Shown here: positions 1 through 8,684 of the stretch, one piece after another
Numbering within the stretch: position 1 is the first letter of the stretch
Layout: each line of letters begins with the position of its first letter
Assembly: GCA_025456205.1 (NCBI GenBank)
Contig: JALOLA010000006.1
Coordinates: 1 to 64,000 of the forward strand
DNA: 64,000 bases
Source: Acidobacteriota bacterium
GTDB lineage: Bacteria > Acidobacteriota > Aminicenantia > UBA2199
Direction: 5' to 3'
The notes under the pieces: generated by a model
What the model was told of the DNA's origin: nothing
The model's database searches: none
The model's input: only the letters and a program-made list of their open reading frames with translations
Position numbers and translations under genes: made by a program

Positions 1-3000
1 CATCGGCGAGCGCAACTACTTCATCTTCGAGCAGGGCAGCGTCGAGAAGATGGTCAACCTCAAGCCCAGCGAGCGCCGCATCCTGATCGAGGAGGCGGCG
101 GGCATCGCCCAGTACCTGGAAAGGAAGAAGGAGACCGCCGGCAAGCTGATCATCGCCCAGCAGAACCTCGACAGCCTGGAGCTGGTGCTGCAGGAGAAGA
201 GCAACCGCCTGCGCGAGCTGAAGAACCAGGTGCATTTCGCCCGCCGCTACCGCGACATCAAGAACTCGCGCAACGACCTGCTGAAGGCCCTGCTGAAGAA
301 GAAATACATGTCCTTCAAGGAGGATTTCGACCGCCAAGGAAGCCGGATCATGGAGTTCATGAACGGCGAAACGGCGCTGCTCAAGGAGATCGGCGAGTGC
401 GACAAGAGCGTGCTCGAGCTTGAAAGCAGGCGCTGGACCCTGGACCAGGGGCTGAAGAACAACCAGCAGTTCATCTTCGACCACAACAACAAGCTCCTGG
501 AGGGCAGCAAGGAGATCGAGAAGACGCAGCAGCGCCAGGAGTTCATCCGCCAGAAGATGGCGGAGCTGGACCAGTTCGTCGCCGAGAGCGAAGCCGAGAT
601 CAGGGAGATCGACCAGCAGGAGAAGGCCCTGGCCGCGGAGCTGGCCGCCTTCGAAAAGGAACTGGCGGGCCAATCGGGAGGCGACGAGGAGCTGGAGCGC
701 GTCCTGGAGGCGACCCGCAGGGCGATCGCCGGGCGCAACATCGAGGACGGCCACCTGAAGAAGGCGATGTTCAACCTGCAGGTGGAGATCTCGCGCAACC
801 GCAACGAGTCCACTCACCTGGAGAAGAACCTCTCGCGCCTCGAGGGCGACATCGCCAGCCGCCGCCATATCATCGCCGACCTCGAGAAGCAGGGCCAGGA
901 CCCGGAGATCGCCCAGGTGGAAGCGGCGGTCCAGGGGCTGGCCGGGACGCTGGCGGCCCGGGAAGAGGAATTCGCCCGGGCCGGCGCCGGGTTCGCGACG
1001 GCGCGCGCCGATGTCGAGACGATCGAAAAGCAGCTGCGCGAAGCCCAGAACGAGATCGCCAACCTGGAGCGGCAGAAGGGCAAGTACCTGGAGATCAAGG
1101 CCAAGATCACCGGCGGCGAAGGCCGGTCCGCCCCCCGGGGCCGCGGCTTCCTGCAGGAGCTGCTGGTGGCGCCCAAGAAGCTGCACGCCGTGCTGGAGAG
1201 CTTTTATTTCGACGAGCTGGACGCGCCGATCATCGCCGACGCCGAGGACGCCCTGCAGCCCGAGCTGCGCAAGGCCTTCCTCAAGCGCTCGGCCGCCGCC
1301 GCCCTGCCCGACGCCATCCGCCGCGAGCCCGGCTTCCGCAATTTCGTGAAGGAGCTGTTCGAACTGGAGGACAAGGCGCTCAAGCCGGGTTTCCGCGACG
1401 GCGTGCTGGTCGACACGCTGAAGAACGGCCTGGCCATCTACGCCCGCTACGGCGTCGACATCGTCACCGAGAGCGCCGAGGTGATCGGCGCCGGCGGCGT
1501 GCTGATCAAGAACCGCGACCGCGGCATCCTGGAGGTGCTCGACGAGATCAAGGCCATCGAGAAGCAGGTCGCGGCCCTGAACGCCGGCCTGGCCGGCATC
1601 CGCGCCGGCCTCGACGAGGCCGCCGCCCGGCGCCAGGAAAAGGCCGGGCAGCTGCAGCTCGCCGAGAACGCCCTGGGCGCGCAAAAGGAGCAGGCCATCT
1701 CGCTGCGCTCGCGCCTGGAGGCCCTGGGCCGCAGCCGCGACCTGGGCGCCAGGCGCATCCAGCTCACCGGCGCCGAGATCGACGGCTTCGCCGCCGAGAT
1801 GGAGAAGCTCAAGGCCCGGCTCGCCGAGCTGGAGAAGCAGAAGGCCGAGCTCGACAAGCGCTACGAGGGCCTGGAGCGCGACAAGGAGGAGGCCGCCGGC
1901 GAGAACGAAAAGCTGCAGCAGCAGCTCAACGAGAAGGAGAAGGAAAAGATCCAGCACGACAACTCCCTGAGCCTGATCCGCGAGAAAATGAGCTCGCGCC
2001 GCAACCTGCTGCGCGAAAGCAAGGCCCGGCTGGAGAAGCGCCGCCAGCAGATCCAGGGGTCGACCGAGGAAAAGCAGCGGCTGGAGCAGGAGATCGCCGG
2101 CAGCGCCGACAAGATCAAGGAGATCCAGGCGCGCGCCAAGGTCCTGGCCCTGGAAAAAGGGGAGCTGGAAAAGCTCATGAAAAAGGACGAGCAGGCGCTG
2201 GACGAGGTGAACTCGCAGGTGAAGAAGATCGCCGCCGACCTGGCCGCCAAGCGCAAGGTCCTCGAGGAGTGGCGCGAGAACAAGAAGGAGAGCGAGATCC
2301 AGATCGCCGCCGTCAAGAAGGACCTGTTCCAGCTGGAGGAGATCGCCGGCCAGGAGCTGGGCATGGAGCTGAAGGACATCGAGGCCGACCCCGTGACCCT
2401 GCAGAAGGAGACCGGCGAGCTGGACGGGCAGTACACCGAGCTGGTGAACAAGCTCAACCGCATGCGCGAGAGCGACCGCCTCAACTTCTCCGCCGAGGCG
2501 GAATACGAGATCCTGGAAAAGGACTTCAATTTCCTGACCGGGCAGAAGGAGGACATCGTCAAGTCCATCGCCGACATGAACGCCGCCATCGCCCGCATCG
2601 ACAGCGACTCCAAGCAGAGCTTCCTGGTGGCCTTCAGCGCCATCAAGGAGAATTTCGTCAAGAACTTCAAGATCCTCTTCGAGGGCGGCGAGGCGGAGCT
2701 GGCCATGACCGACAGCGAGAACGTGCTGGAGGCCGGCCTGGAGATCCAGGTGCAGCCGCCCGGCAAAAGGCTGCAGAGCATCCGCCTGCTCTCCGGCGGC
2801 GAGAAGACGCTGACCTCGCTGGCCTTCCTCTTCTCGCTCTTCGAATACAAGCCCTCGCCCTTCTGCGTCTTCGATGAGGTCGACGCCTCGCTCGACGAGG
2901 CCAACATCCAGCGCTTCCTCAAGTTCCTGCACCAGCTCAAGAGCAAGACGCAGTTCGTCATCATCACCCACAACTTCAAGACCATGGAGGAAGCCGACTA

Positions 3001-3064
3001 CATCTATGGCATCAGCATGGATGAGCCCGGCGTTTCCAAGATGTACTCCATGAAGATGACCTGA
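1..3064 (+). CDS. smc: Chromosome segregation protein SMC (5' end outside window)
   Basis: SMC ATPase that holds and compacts chromosomal DNA as a coiled-coil dimer with ScpA/ScpB. The frame is open from base 2, so the N-terminal Walker A lies upstream of the window and the track's methionine at 50 is internal. Visible in order: the start-proximal NBD part (QGSVEKM, then EEAAGI), a long coiled coil, a globular hinge around residues 350-510, a second coiled coil, and the C-terminal NBD with signature LLSGGEKTLTSLAF and Walker B CVFDEVDASLD. About 1,020 residues are present, as expected for SMC without its first ~150. The stop lies 8 nt before cobO, so the two may be co-transcribed. Confidence 0.97.
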   Translation, partial: IGERNYFIFEQGSVEKMVNLKPSERRILIEEAAGIAQYLERKKETAGKLIIAQQNLDSLELVLQEKSNRLRELKNQVHFARRYRDIKNSRNDLLKALLKKKYMSFKEDFDRQGSRIMEFMNGETALLKEIGECDKSVLELESRRWTLDQGLKNNQQFIFDHNNKLLEGSKEIEKTQQRQEFIRQKMAELDQFVAESEAEIREIDQQEKALAAELAAFEKELAGQSGGDEELERVLEATRRAIAGRNIEDGHLKKAMFNLQVEISRNRNESTHLEKNLSRLEGDIASRRHIIADLEKQGQDPEIAQVEAAVQGLAGTLAAREEEFARAGAGFATARADVETIEKQLREAQNEIANLERQKGKYLEIKAKITGGEGRSAPRGRGFLQELLVAPKKLHAVLESFYFDELDAPIIADAEDALQPELRKAFLKRSAAAALPDAIRREPGFRNFVKELFELEDKALKPGFRDGVLVDTLKNGLAIYARYGVDIVTESAEVIGAGGVLIKNRDRGILEVLDEIKAIEKQVAALNAGLAGIRAGLDEAAARRQEKAGQLQLAENALGAQKEQAISLRSRLEALGRSRDLGARRIQLTGAEIDGFAAEMEKLKARLAELEKQKAELDKRYEGLERDKEEAAGENEKLQQQLNEKEKEKIQHDNSLSLIREKMSSRRNLLRESKARLEKRRQQIQGSTEEKQRLEQEIAGSADKIKEIQARAKVLALEKGELEKLMKKDEQALDEVNSQVKKIAADLAAKRKVLEEWRENKKESEIQIAAVKKDLFQLEEIAGQELGMELKDIEADPVTLQKETGELDGQYTELVNKLNRMRESDRLNFSAEAEYEILEKDFNFLTGQKEDIVKSIADMNAAIARIDSDSKQSFLVAFSAIKENFVKNFKILFEGGEAELAMTDSENVLEAGLEIQVQPPGKRLQSIRLLSGGEKTLTSLAFLFSLFEYKPSPFCVFDEVDASLDEANIQRFLKFLHQLKSKTQFVIITHNFKTMEEADYIYGISMDEPGVSKMYSMKMT

Positions 3065-3072
3065 GGCGGTCC

Positions 3073-3603
3073 ATGGAATTCACGGGCTGCATCCAGGTCT
3101 ATACCGGCAACGGCAAGGGCAAGACCACGGCCGCCCTCGGGCTGGCCCTGCGCGCTGCCGGCCGCGGCATGAAGACCTACATGGCGCAGTTCATGAAGAA
3201 AGGGGAGTACGGCGAGCTGCTGGCCGTCGCCCGACACCTGGCCGGCCTGGTCACCATCGAGCAGTTCGGCCTGCCCGAGTTCCACCATCGCGACCGGGGG
3301 GTTTCCCCGGCCGAGGTGCAGGCCGCCGAGGCGGGCCTGGCCGCCGCCGCCGCTGCCATCGCCTGCGGCGACTACCAGATCGTCGTTCTGGACGAGATCA
3401 ACACCCTGCTCCACTTCCAGATCGTGCCCGTCGAGCCGGTGCTGCGCCTCATGGACGACCGCCCCGCCGGCGTCGAGCTGGTGCTGACCGGGCGCTATGC
3501 CCCCCAGGCCGTCCTGGACCGCGCCGACCTGGTCACCGAGATGCGCGAAGTTCGGCATTACTACCAGAAAGGGCTGCAGGCGCGCACCGGCATCGAGAAA
3601 TAG
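3073..3603 (+). CDS. cobO: Cob(I)alamin adenosyltransferase, CobO/BtuR type
   Basis: Transfers the 5'-deoxyadenosyl group of ATP to cob(I)alamin or corrinoid precursors in the cytoplasm, making adenosylcobalamin. The 176-residue protein has a P-loop at residues 11-18 (TGNGKGKT), a Walker-B-like strand IVVLDEIN near residue 105 and the family C-terminus ending ARTGIEK. Length is typical of CobO/BtuR. It begins 8 nt after the smc stop, with no good ribosome-binding site, consistent with translational coupling. No other cobalamin genes are nearby, so it may serve salvage or the supply of B12-dependent enzymes encoded elsewhere. Confidence 0.93.
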   Translation: MEFTGCIQVYTGNGKGKTTAALGLALRAAGRGMKTYMAQFMKKGEYGELLAVARHLAGLVTIEQFGLPEFHHRDRGVSPAEVQAAEAGLAAAAAAIACGDYQIVVLDEINTLLHFQIVPVEPVLRLMDDRPAGVELVLTGRYAPQAVLDRADLVTEMREVRHYYQKGLQARTGIEK

Positions 3604-3604
3604 T

Positions 3605-3622
3605 CCCGAGGAATTTCTCGGG
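3605..3622 (+). other. Stem-loop after cobO without a T-tract
   Basis: CCCGAG and CTCGGG form a 6-bp stem around GAATTT just after the cobO stop. It is followed by AAATCCCGGG rather than a T-run, so it is not a canonical intrinsic terminator. It could protect the mRNA 3' end. Confidence 0.4.
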
Positions 3623-3688
3623 AAATCCCGGGAAAATACCGTCCCGAATGCCCATACATAAGGGAATAGCGATTTTTTCCTTGACTTT

Positions 3689-3716
3689 TTGATTTGAGTG
3701 GTATATGAAGTATACT
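3689..3716 (+). promoter_or_regulatory. Probable sigma-70 promoter for the 3751 gene
   Basis: TTGATT (3689-3694), a 16-bp spacer and TATACT (3711-3716) lie in an AT-rich stretch before the gene. An alternative pairing is TTGACT (3681-3686) with TATATG (15 bp). The gene has a good Shine-Dalgarno, AGGAGG, at about 3738-3743. Confidence 0.55.
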
Positions 3717-3750
3717 GTCAGGGAAACATTTTCGATTCAGGAGGATCTCG

Positions 3751-4953
3751 ATGAAAAAAATTATTTTCCTTTTGCTCATTTTTTGCTTCGTTTTTGCCGT
3801 CAGCGCCGAGGAAAGAGTCACCCGGCTGGGACAGCATCCGTTCTATAAAAGCAGGGACCTGAAGCCCGAGGACCTGAAGGTCATCGCCCTGGACAAGGCC
3901 GGCGAGGTCAAGCAGGGCTTCGAGCAGGCCGGTTCCGGCGAGCTGGTCTTCGCTTTCCTGGAGCAGATCCAGAAGGCCGACGTGCAGACCGTTGACCTGA
4001 ACCCCGGCGACACCGTGAAGTGGATGCTTTTCAAGAAGGGCCGCAAGGTCCAGGTCAAGAACGACATGGTCTGGGCCGGCAAGAAGCCGATGACGGCCTA
4101 TACGTTCAATGTATTCCGCGATGGCAAGCTCTATGAGTTCATCGTCCCCAAGATCTGCGGCAATATCTCGCTGAAGAGCGTCTCCGAGGTCCCGGCCCCG
4201 ACCTGCGCGCTGAACGTAGAGCCGGCCGAGGCGGTCCTGGGCACGCCGCTCAAGATCGACCTGTGCAAGTCGCAGAACATGGTCAAGGCCGAGGTGACGG
4301 TGACCGATGCCAGCGGCGCGGTCATCAAGACCATCGCCATGACGCCGGAGAGCTGCAGCGCCGAGCTCACCCTGGACCAGGTCGGCGAATACGTGGTCAG
4401 CGCGGCCGTCTGGGGCCAGTACGAGATGAAGTCGCCCTCCGGCTGCGAGATCGCGGTCAAGGTGCTGGAGCCCGCCCCCATCGCCCCCCCGCCCCCGCCC
4501 CCGACGAAGAAATACGGCACCGTCAAGCCGCTGGCGTTCCTGGTCGAAGGCGGCCCCGGCCTGCTCAAGGGCACCTACACCGGCATGATCTGGGCCCGCG
4601 CCGGCGTCCTGGTCAACGTGGTCAAGGACAGCCTGGACGCGGTCTTCACCCTGGGCGGCGGCGTCCCGGTCCAGGGCGATCCCTGGAAGTCCATCCTGAT
4701 GGGCAACGCCCTGCTGAACGTGCACACCGGGCCCGCCTACGTGGCCGGCGGCCTGGGCTTCAGCAGCAAGGACTGCGAGCGCGAGTTCAAGAAGGGCGGC
4801 ATCGACCTGGTCGGCCAGCTGGGCATCAACCTGTTCCGCAGCAACGATGCCACCGGCTCGATCTTCGGCGAGCTCCGTGCCCCGGTCATCACCGAGGACC
4901 GCGGCTTCGAGCACAACCACAAGCTGCTGCTGGGCTTCCGCTACATCTTTTAG
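3751..4953 (+). CDS. Exported protein of unknown function with proline-rich linker and probable C-terminal beta-barrel
   Basis: I do not recognise a named family. The 400-residue protein starts with a clear Sec signal peptide (lysines, hydrophobic run, cut after AVSA near residue 19). Residues 20-125 form a soluble segment. Residues 125-245 contain an Ig-like region with paired cysteines (PTCAL, DLCKS, ESCSA, SGCEI). A linker of consecutive prolines at about 247-254 follows. The last 145 residues show alternating glycine/aromatic strands ending in GFRYIF, a C-terminal phenylalanine typical of outer-membrane barrels. It has its own promoter and is followed by a strong terminator, so it is probably monocistronic. 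Confidence 0.8.
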   Translation: MKKIIFLLLIFCFVFAVSAEERVTRLGQHPFYKSRDLKPEDLKVIALDKAGEVKQGFEQAGSGELVFAFLEQIQKADVQTVDLNPGDTVKWMLFKKGRKVQVKNDMVWAGKKPMTAYTFNVFRDGKLYEFIVPKICGNISLKSVSEVPAPTCALNVEPAEAVLGTPLKIDLCKSQNMVKAEVTVTDASGAVIKTIAMTPESCSAELTLDQVGEYVVSAAVWGQYEMKSPSGCEIAVKVLEPAPIAPPPPPPTKKYGTVKPLAFLVEGGPGLLKGTYTGMIWARAGVLVNVVKDSLDAVFTLGGGVPVQGDPWKSILMGNALLNVHTGPAYVAGGLGFSSKDCEREFKKGGIDLVGQLGINLFRSNDATGSIFGELRAPVITEDRGFEHNHKLLLGFRYIF

Positions 4954-4977
4954 TCACGGCCGATACGAAAACCGAGA

Positions 4978-5007
4978 GGGCCAGGTCCCGCGACCTGGCC
5001 CTTTTTT
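4978..5007 (+). terminator. Rho-independent terminator after the 3751 gene
   Basis: A 10-bp perfect stem GGGCCAGGTC/GACCTGGCCC with a CCGC tetraloop is followed by six Ts. It sits 24 nt downstream of the stop codon. Confidence 0.93.
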
Positions 5008-5050
5008 ATTTGATCCCCTCCCCGCCGGCCGTCCGGCGGGTCCGCCGGTC

Positions 5051-5080
5051 TTGACATCGGCACGGAGGACTTCCTATAAT
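5051..5080 (+). promoter_or_regulatory. Sigma-70 promoter for the 5101 gene
   Basis: Consensus TTGACA (5051-5056), an 18-bp spacer and consensus TATAAT (5075-5080). The start codon at 5101 is 20 nt after the -10 box, with AAGGAGAG between them. Confidence 0.85.
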
Positions 5081-5100
5081 AGCAACAAGGAGAGAGCCCG

Positions 5101-5556
5101 ATGAAGAAAATGATCTTATTTACCGCCCTGGCCCTGCTGTTCCTCGCGCTCCCCTGCCAGGAGCAGGAACTCCCCCCCGTCCAGGCCCAGGAGCAGCCCC
5201 AGGTGCAGGCCGAGGAACCGCCCCAAACGCAGGCCGAGGAACCCCCGGCGCCGCTGCAGGGCCGTGACCTTGGCAAGGTCCGCTTTCCCGCGGCGTTCAT
5301 CCATGCCGGCAAGGAATACCCGGCCGGGGATTATTGGCTGTTTCTGACCGCCAAGGACGGCCGGTCCATGTTCGTCGTCCAGGACGCCCAGAAAACGCTG
5401 CTGTTCGAAGATCTGGCCATTATCAAGCCCGGCGGCTACAGAGGCGGCAGAGGCTTCCATGTGGACATTAACAGGATGAGGGACAGGGAGTATATCCGCC
5501 TCAAGATCACAATGCCCGGCGAATGGGCGCTGGGCTATTTCCTGCTCAAGAAATAA
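5101..5556 (+). CDS. Small exported protein of unknown function with Q/E/P repeats
   Basis: The 151-residue protein has an N-terminal signal sequence (MKKMILFTALALLFLALPC). The cysteine at 19 could be a lipobox Cys, but proline at -1 is atypical, so lipoprotein status is uncertain. Residues 20-55 are a low-complexity tandem of QAEEPP/QAQEQP-like units, probably a flexible tether. The remainder is a compact domain with alternating strands (YPAGDYWLFL, MFVVQDAQKTLLFEDL, YIRLKITMPG). No catalytic motif is visible. It has a near-consensus promoter and good Shine-Dalgarno, suggesting strong expression. Confidence 0.75.
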   Translation: MKKMILFTALALLFLALPCQEQELPPVQAQEQPQVQAEEPPQTQAEEPPAPLQGRDLGKVRFPAAFIHAGKEYPAGDYWLFLTAKDGRSMFVVQDAQKTLLFEDLAIIKPGGYRGGRGFHVDINRMRDREYIRLKITMPGEWALGYFLLKK

Positions 5557-5592
5557 CCTCGCGAATCCGCCGGCGCCGGGGACCCGCAGCGC

Positions 5593-7917
5593 TCAATCGT
5601 CCGAACTCTCTTCCTCGGTCTTGTAATAGTTGTAGATCTTCTCGTGCTCCTCTTCGTTGCAGAACTCGAGGGGCTCCGTCCCGGGCAGGAAGGCCTCGCT
5701 GAACGGGTACAGGCAGTCCGGGGTCACCAGCCGGCCGGTGTACTTGTCGATCTCGATCATGTAGACCCCGGACGGGGGGCGGAACTTGCCCGTTTCCGGG
5801 TACTTGGCCAGGTACTGCTCCATGAATTTAACGAAGATCGGCGAGGCCGTCTCCGAGCCGGTCTGTTCCTCGCCCAGGGTCTTTTTCTGGTCCAGGCCCA
5901 CCCAGACGCCGACGGTCAGGCTGGGGGTGAAGCCGATGAACCAGGCGTCGGTGAAGTCGTTGGTCGTCCCCGTCTTGCCGCCGACGGGGGCGGGCAGTGC
6001 CCGGGCCCGCCAGCCCGTGCCGGAACGCACCACGCCCTGGAGGAGGTAGTTCATGATGAACGCGGTCTCCTTCTCGATGACCTGCTTGCGCTCGGGGAAG
6101 TTCTCCTCGACGATGTTGTTGTTCAGGTCGCGGATGTTGCGGATGAAATAGGAATTGACGCGAACGCCGTAGTTGGCGAACACGGTGAAGGCCTCGACCA
6201 TCTCCTTGAGGGTGACCTCGAAGGCGCCAAGGGACAGGGACATGTAGGGCTTCAGGTCTGAGGTGATGCCGAACTTCCTGGCGTAGCGAACGCCGACCTC
6301 CGGCGTGATGGCCTCCAGGATGCGGGCCGTGACCAGGTTGCGCGACAGCTCCAGGCCGCGGCGCATGGTCAGGGGCCCCAGGAAGTCGCCTTTATGGTTC
6401 TGGGGTTCCCAAAGCTGCTGGATGGATTCGTCGTAATACGAATAGGGCTCGTCCTGGATGATGGTCGCCGGGGAGAAGCCGTTCTCCAGGGCCGCCGTGT
6501 AGATGATCGGCTTGAACGTGGAGCCGGTCTGGCGCAGGGCCTGGATGGCGCGGTTGAACTTGCTCTTCTGGAACTCGTAGCCGCCGACCATGGCCTTGAT
6601 CTCGCCGGTCTGGTTGTCCACGGCCAGGAGCGCGCCCTCCACCTCGGGCTCCTGCTCCAGGGCGAGCCGCAGGCTCCTCTTGCCGGCATCCACAGCCTCG
6701 ATGCGGAACAGGGCCACGTCGCCGGCCTTGAGCAGGCGCGACAGGGGCAGGTTCGTCCACTTGGCGCCGGCGGCGGGCAGTTCGCCGCTGTAGCGGGCGA
6801 TGCGCACGTCGGCCTTGGCCTTGCCGACCGCCAGCACCACGCCCTCGATGATCTGGCCGGCCTCGATGCGGGCGTTCTCCCAGGCCGGGAGCGCGTAGCC
6901 GGCGATGTCCAGCTTGTTCTCCAGGAGGTTGAAGAGCTTCTCGCGGCGGCGCCAGCCGCGGCGCTTGTCCAGCGTCCGCAGCCCTTCGCGCAGGGCGTCC
7001 TCGGCCCATTTCTGCGTTTCGCCGTTGAGGGTGGTGAACACCTTCAAGCCGCCCTTGTAGAGCAGGTTGTCGCCGTACTTGGCTTCCAGGTACTTGCGCG
7101 TATCCTCGGTGAAATAGTCGGCCAGGGACTCGGCGCCGGCGTCGGCCGGCTTCTCCGGCAGCTTCACCCGCAGCGCGTCCTGGTATTCCTTGATGCCGAT
7201 CTGCTTGAGCAGCATCATCTTCAGCAGCACGTAATTGCGCCGCTTGAGCACGTTCTGCGGCCGCTTGAAGACGGCGTACAGGCCGTTGGGGTTGGGCACG
7301 ATGCCGGCGATCATGGCCGCCTCGGCGGTGTTGATGTCGCGGATCGACTTGCCGAAATAATGGCGGGCCGCCGCGCCCACCCCGTAGATGGAGCCGCCCA
7401 GAAAGATCTTGTTGCAGTAGAAGGTCATGATCTGGTCTTTGGTGTACTTCTTCTCGATCTGGATGGCCAGCAGCATTTCCGACAGCTTGCGCGACAGGGA
7501 GAACTCGGGGGTGAGGAAGAGCCCGCGGGCCAGCTGCTGGGTGATCGAACTGCCGCCGCCCCACTTCTTGCGCAGCAGCACGCCGCCGACGGCGCGCACG
7601 AAACCGCGGATATTGATGCCCCAGTGGGAGTAGAACTGGTTGTCCTCGGCGGCGATGATCGCTTGCTTGAGGATGACGGGGATGTCGCCGCCCTTGACGA
7701 TGATGCGCTTCTCGATGGCGAAGTCCTTGATGGCGGCGTTCTGGTCGTCGTAGAGCGTGGTCATCACCACCGGCTTGATGTCCTCCAGGTTCTTGATCTG
7801 CGGGAAGCCCTTCTGGTAGACCAGCACCAGGCCCAGCAGGATGCCGAGCAGGATCGTGGCCAGCATGCTGACGGCGATGAGCAGGACCTTCAGGTTCTTG
7901 CGGAAAAAATTTCTCAT
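5593..7917 (-). CDS. mrcA: Bifunctional penicillin-binding protein 1A (transglycosylase/transpeptidase)
   Basis: Polymerises lipid II and cross-links peptidoglycan in the periplasm while anchored by one N-terminal helix (LKVLLIAVSMLATILLGILL). The GT51 domain shows the catalytic glutamate in AAEDNQFYSHWG and GGSSITQQLARG. An OB-like insert follows. The transpeptidase domain has SxxK as GSTFKP, SxN as SRN and KTG as GGKTGTT. The C-terminus is acidic. I start at MRNFFRKN (7917, 774 aa) rather than the track's 7938, because the upstream methionine overlaps the probable -10 box. It is divergent from acpS. Confidence 0.95.
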   Translation of the reverse strand: MRNFFRKNLKVLLIAVSMLATILLGILLGLVLVYQKGFPQIKNLEDIKPVVMTTLYDDQNAAIKDFAIEKRIIVKGGDIPVILKQAIIAAEDNQFYSHWGINIRGFVRAVGGVLLRKKWGGGSSITQQLARGLFLTPEFSLSRKLSEMLLAIQIEKKYTKDQIMTFYCNKIFLGGSIYGVGAAARHYFGKSIRDINTAEAAMIAGIVPNPNGLYAVFKRPQNVLKRRNYVLLKMMLLKQIGIKEYQDALRVKLPEKPADAGAESLADYFTEDTRKYLEAKYGDNLLYKGGLKVFTTLNGETQKWAEDALREGLRTLDKRRGWRRREKLFNLLENKLDIAGYALPAWENARIEAGQIIEGVVLAVGKAKADVRIARYSGELPAAGAKWTNLPLSRLLKAGDVALFRIEAVDAGKRSLRLALEQEPEVEGALLAVDNQTGEIKAMVGGYEFQKSKFNRAIQALRQTGSTFKPIIYTAALENGFSPATIIQDEPYSYYDESIQQLWEPQNHKGDFLGPLTMRRGLELSRNLVTARILEAITPEVGVRYARKFGITSDLKPYMSLSLGAFEVTLKEMVEAFTVFANYGVRVNSYFIRNIRDLNNNIVEENFPERKQVIEKETAFIMNYLLQGVVRSGTGWRARALPAPVGGKTGTTNDFTDAWFIGFTPSLTVGVWVGLDQKKTLGEEQTGSETASPIFVKFMEQYLAKYPETGKFRPPSGVYMIEIDKYTGRLVTPDCLYPFSEAFLPGTEPLEFCNEEEHEKIYNYYKTEEESSDD

Positions 7918-7928
7918 GGGGCACCGCC

Positions 7929-7957
7929 AGTATACCATATCCGCCGCGATAAAAAAA
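7929..7957 (-). promoter_or_regulatory. Probable promoter of the PBP1A gene
   Basis: On the minus strand TATACT (7934-7929) lies 11 nt before the chosen ATG at 7917, implying a leader of only a few nucleotides. The -35 side is a T-rich run without a clear TTGACA. Confidence 0.5.
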
Positions 7958-7990
7958 TCGGCCCGCCGCCGCGCCGTGGCCGCGGCGGGA

Positions 7991-8019
7991 TTGATTTTTC
8001 CCCCGCCATTGCCTATACT
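7991..8019 (+). promoter_or_regulatory. Sigma-70 promoter for acpS
   Basis: TTGATT (7991-7996), 17-bp spacer, TATACT (8014-8019). The acpS ATG is 17 nt further on and is preceded by AGGTGG. Confidence 0.7.
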
Positions 8020-8036
8020 CAGCCGCAGGTGGTGCC

Positions 8037-8408
8037 ATGATCAAGGGAGTCGGCGTCGACATGGTCGAGATCGGCCGGGTGAAAAAGCTCATCGAACAGG
8101 ACCGGGGTTTCGCCGAGCGCATCTTCACCGACCGGGAGATCGCCTACTGCGAGAGCAAATACTCCCGGGCCCAGCACTACGCGGCGCGCTTCACCGCCAA
8201 GGAGGCCTTTTTCAAGGCGCTGGGCACGGGCTTTCGCGATGGCATGAGCTGGCGGGACGTGGAGGTGGAGAACGACCCGCTGGGCAAGCCGCAGCTGCGG
8301 CTGACGGCCGTGGCCCTGCGGCAGTTCCGCAGGCGCAAGCTCAAGAAGGCCATGCTCTCGCTTTCGCACACGCGCGAGATGGCCGTCGCCCTGGTGGTTA
8401 TCGAGTAG
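8037..8408 (+). CDS. acpS: Holo-[acyl-carrier-protein] synthase
   Basis: Transfers the 4'-phosphopantetheine arm of CoA to apo-ACP, switching on fatty acid synthesis. The 123-residue length is typical of the AcpS class. The Mg-binding aspartate is in GVGVDMVEIGRV (residue 8) and the family motif FTAKEAFFKALG contains the second metal ligand. The fold ends with LSLSHTREMAVALVVIE. It is monocistronic and divergent from the PBP1A gene, with an own promoter and a short leader. Confidence 0.95.
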   Translation: MIKGVGVDMVEIGRVKKLIEQDRGFAERIFTDREIAYCESKYSRAQHYAARFTAKEAFFKALGTGFRDGMSWRDVEVENDPLGKPQLRLTAVALRQFRRRKLKKAMLSLSHTREMAVALVVIE

Positions 8409-8429
8409 CCGGCAATCCCATAACTGAGC

Positions 8430-8650
8430 TCTATGTGTTAGTGTTAGTGTTAGCAAGAAACCAAACGAACTGGCTTTTTAACCGAACTATCGGTGGTAGT
8501 GGTACCGGTAGTAGCAAGCCCTGTAAAGACAATAAAAATCAAAGGCAAAAGGCAAAAGTAAAAAGGCAAAAGTGAAGAGCTATTGACCAGAATTAATTAG
8601 CATTAGTTCTTTGATGGCTGTTACTACCACTATCACTACCACTACCACTT
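8430..8650. repeat. Low-GC intergenic element of short word-like repeats with inverted ends
   Basis: This 276-bp gap between convergent genes is markedly AT-rich. It contains three GTGTTA units (8435-8452), a GTGGTAGTGGTACC-like stretch (about 8491-8514), three GGCAAAA units in AGGCAAAAGGCAAAAGT context (about 8541-8575), and a CTACCACTATCACTACC run (about 8622-8649). The last is an imperfect reverse complement of the GTGGTAG stretch, so the RNA could fold into a long hairpin. No ORF or T-tract terminator is present. Confidence 0.65.
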
Positions 8651-8684
8651 ATTTAATTCTTCAATACTGCGGAAAGGCTTTTTG

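Noticed and set aside
8435-8452. Three GTGTTA units as a CRISPR-like or phase-variation tract
   Set aside because: No spacers, and no coding frame or clear promoter that would be changed by unit number.
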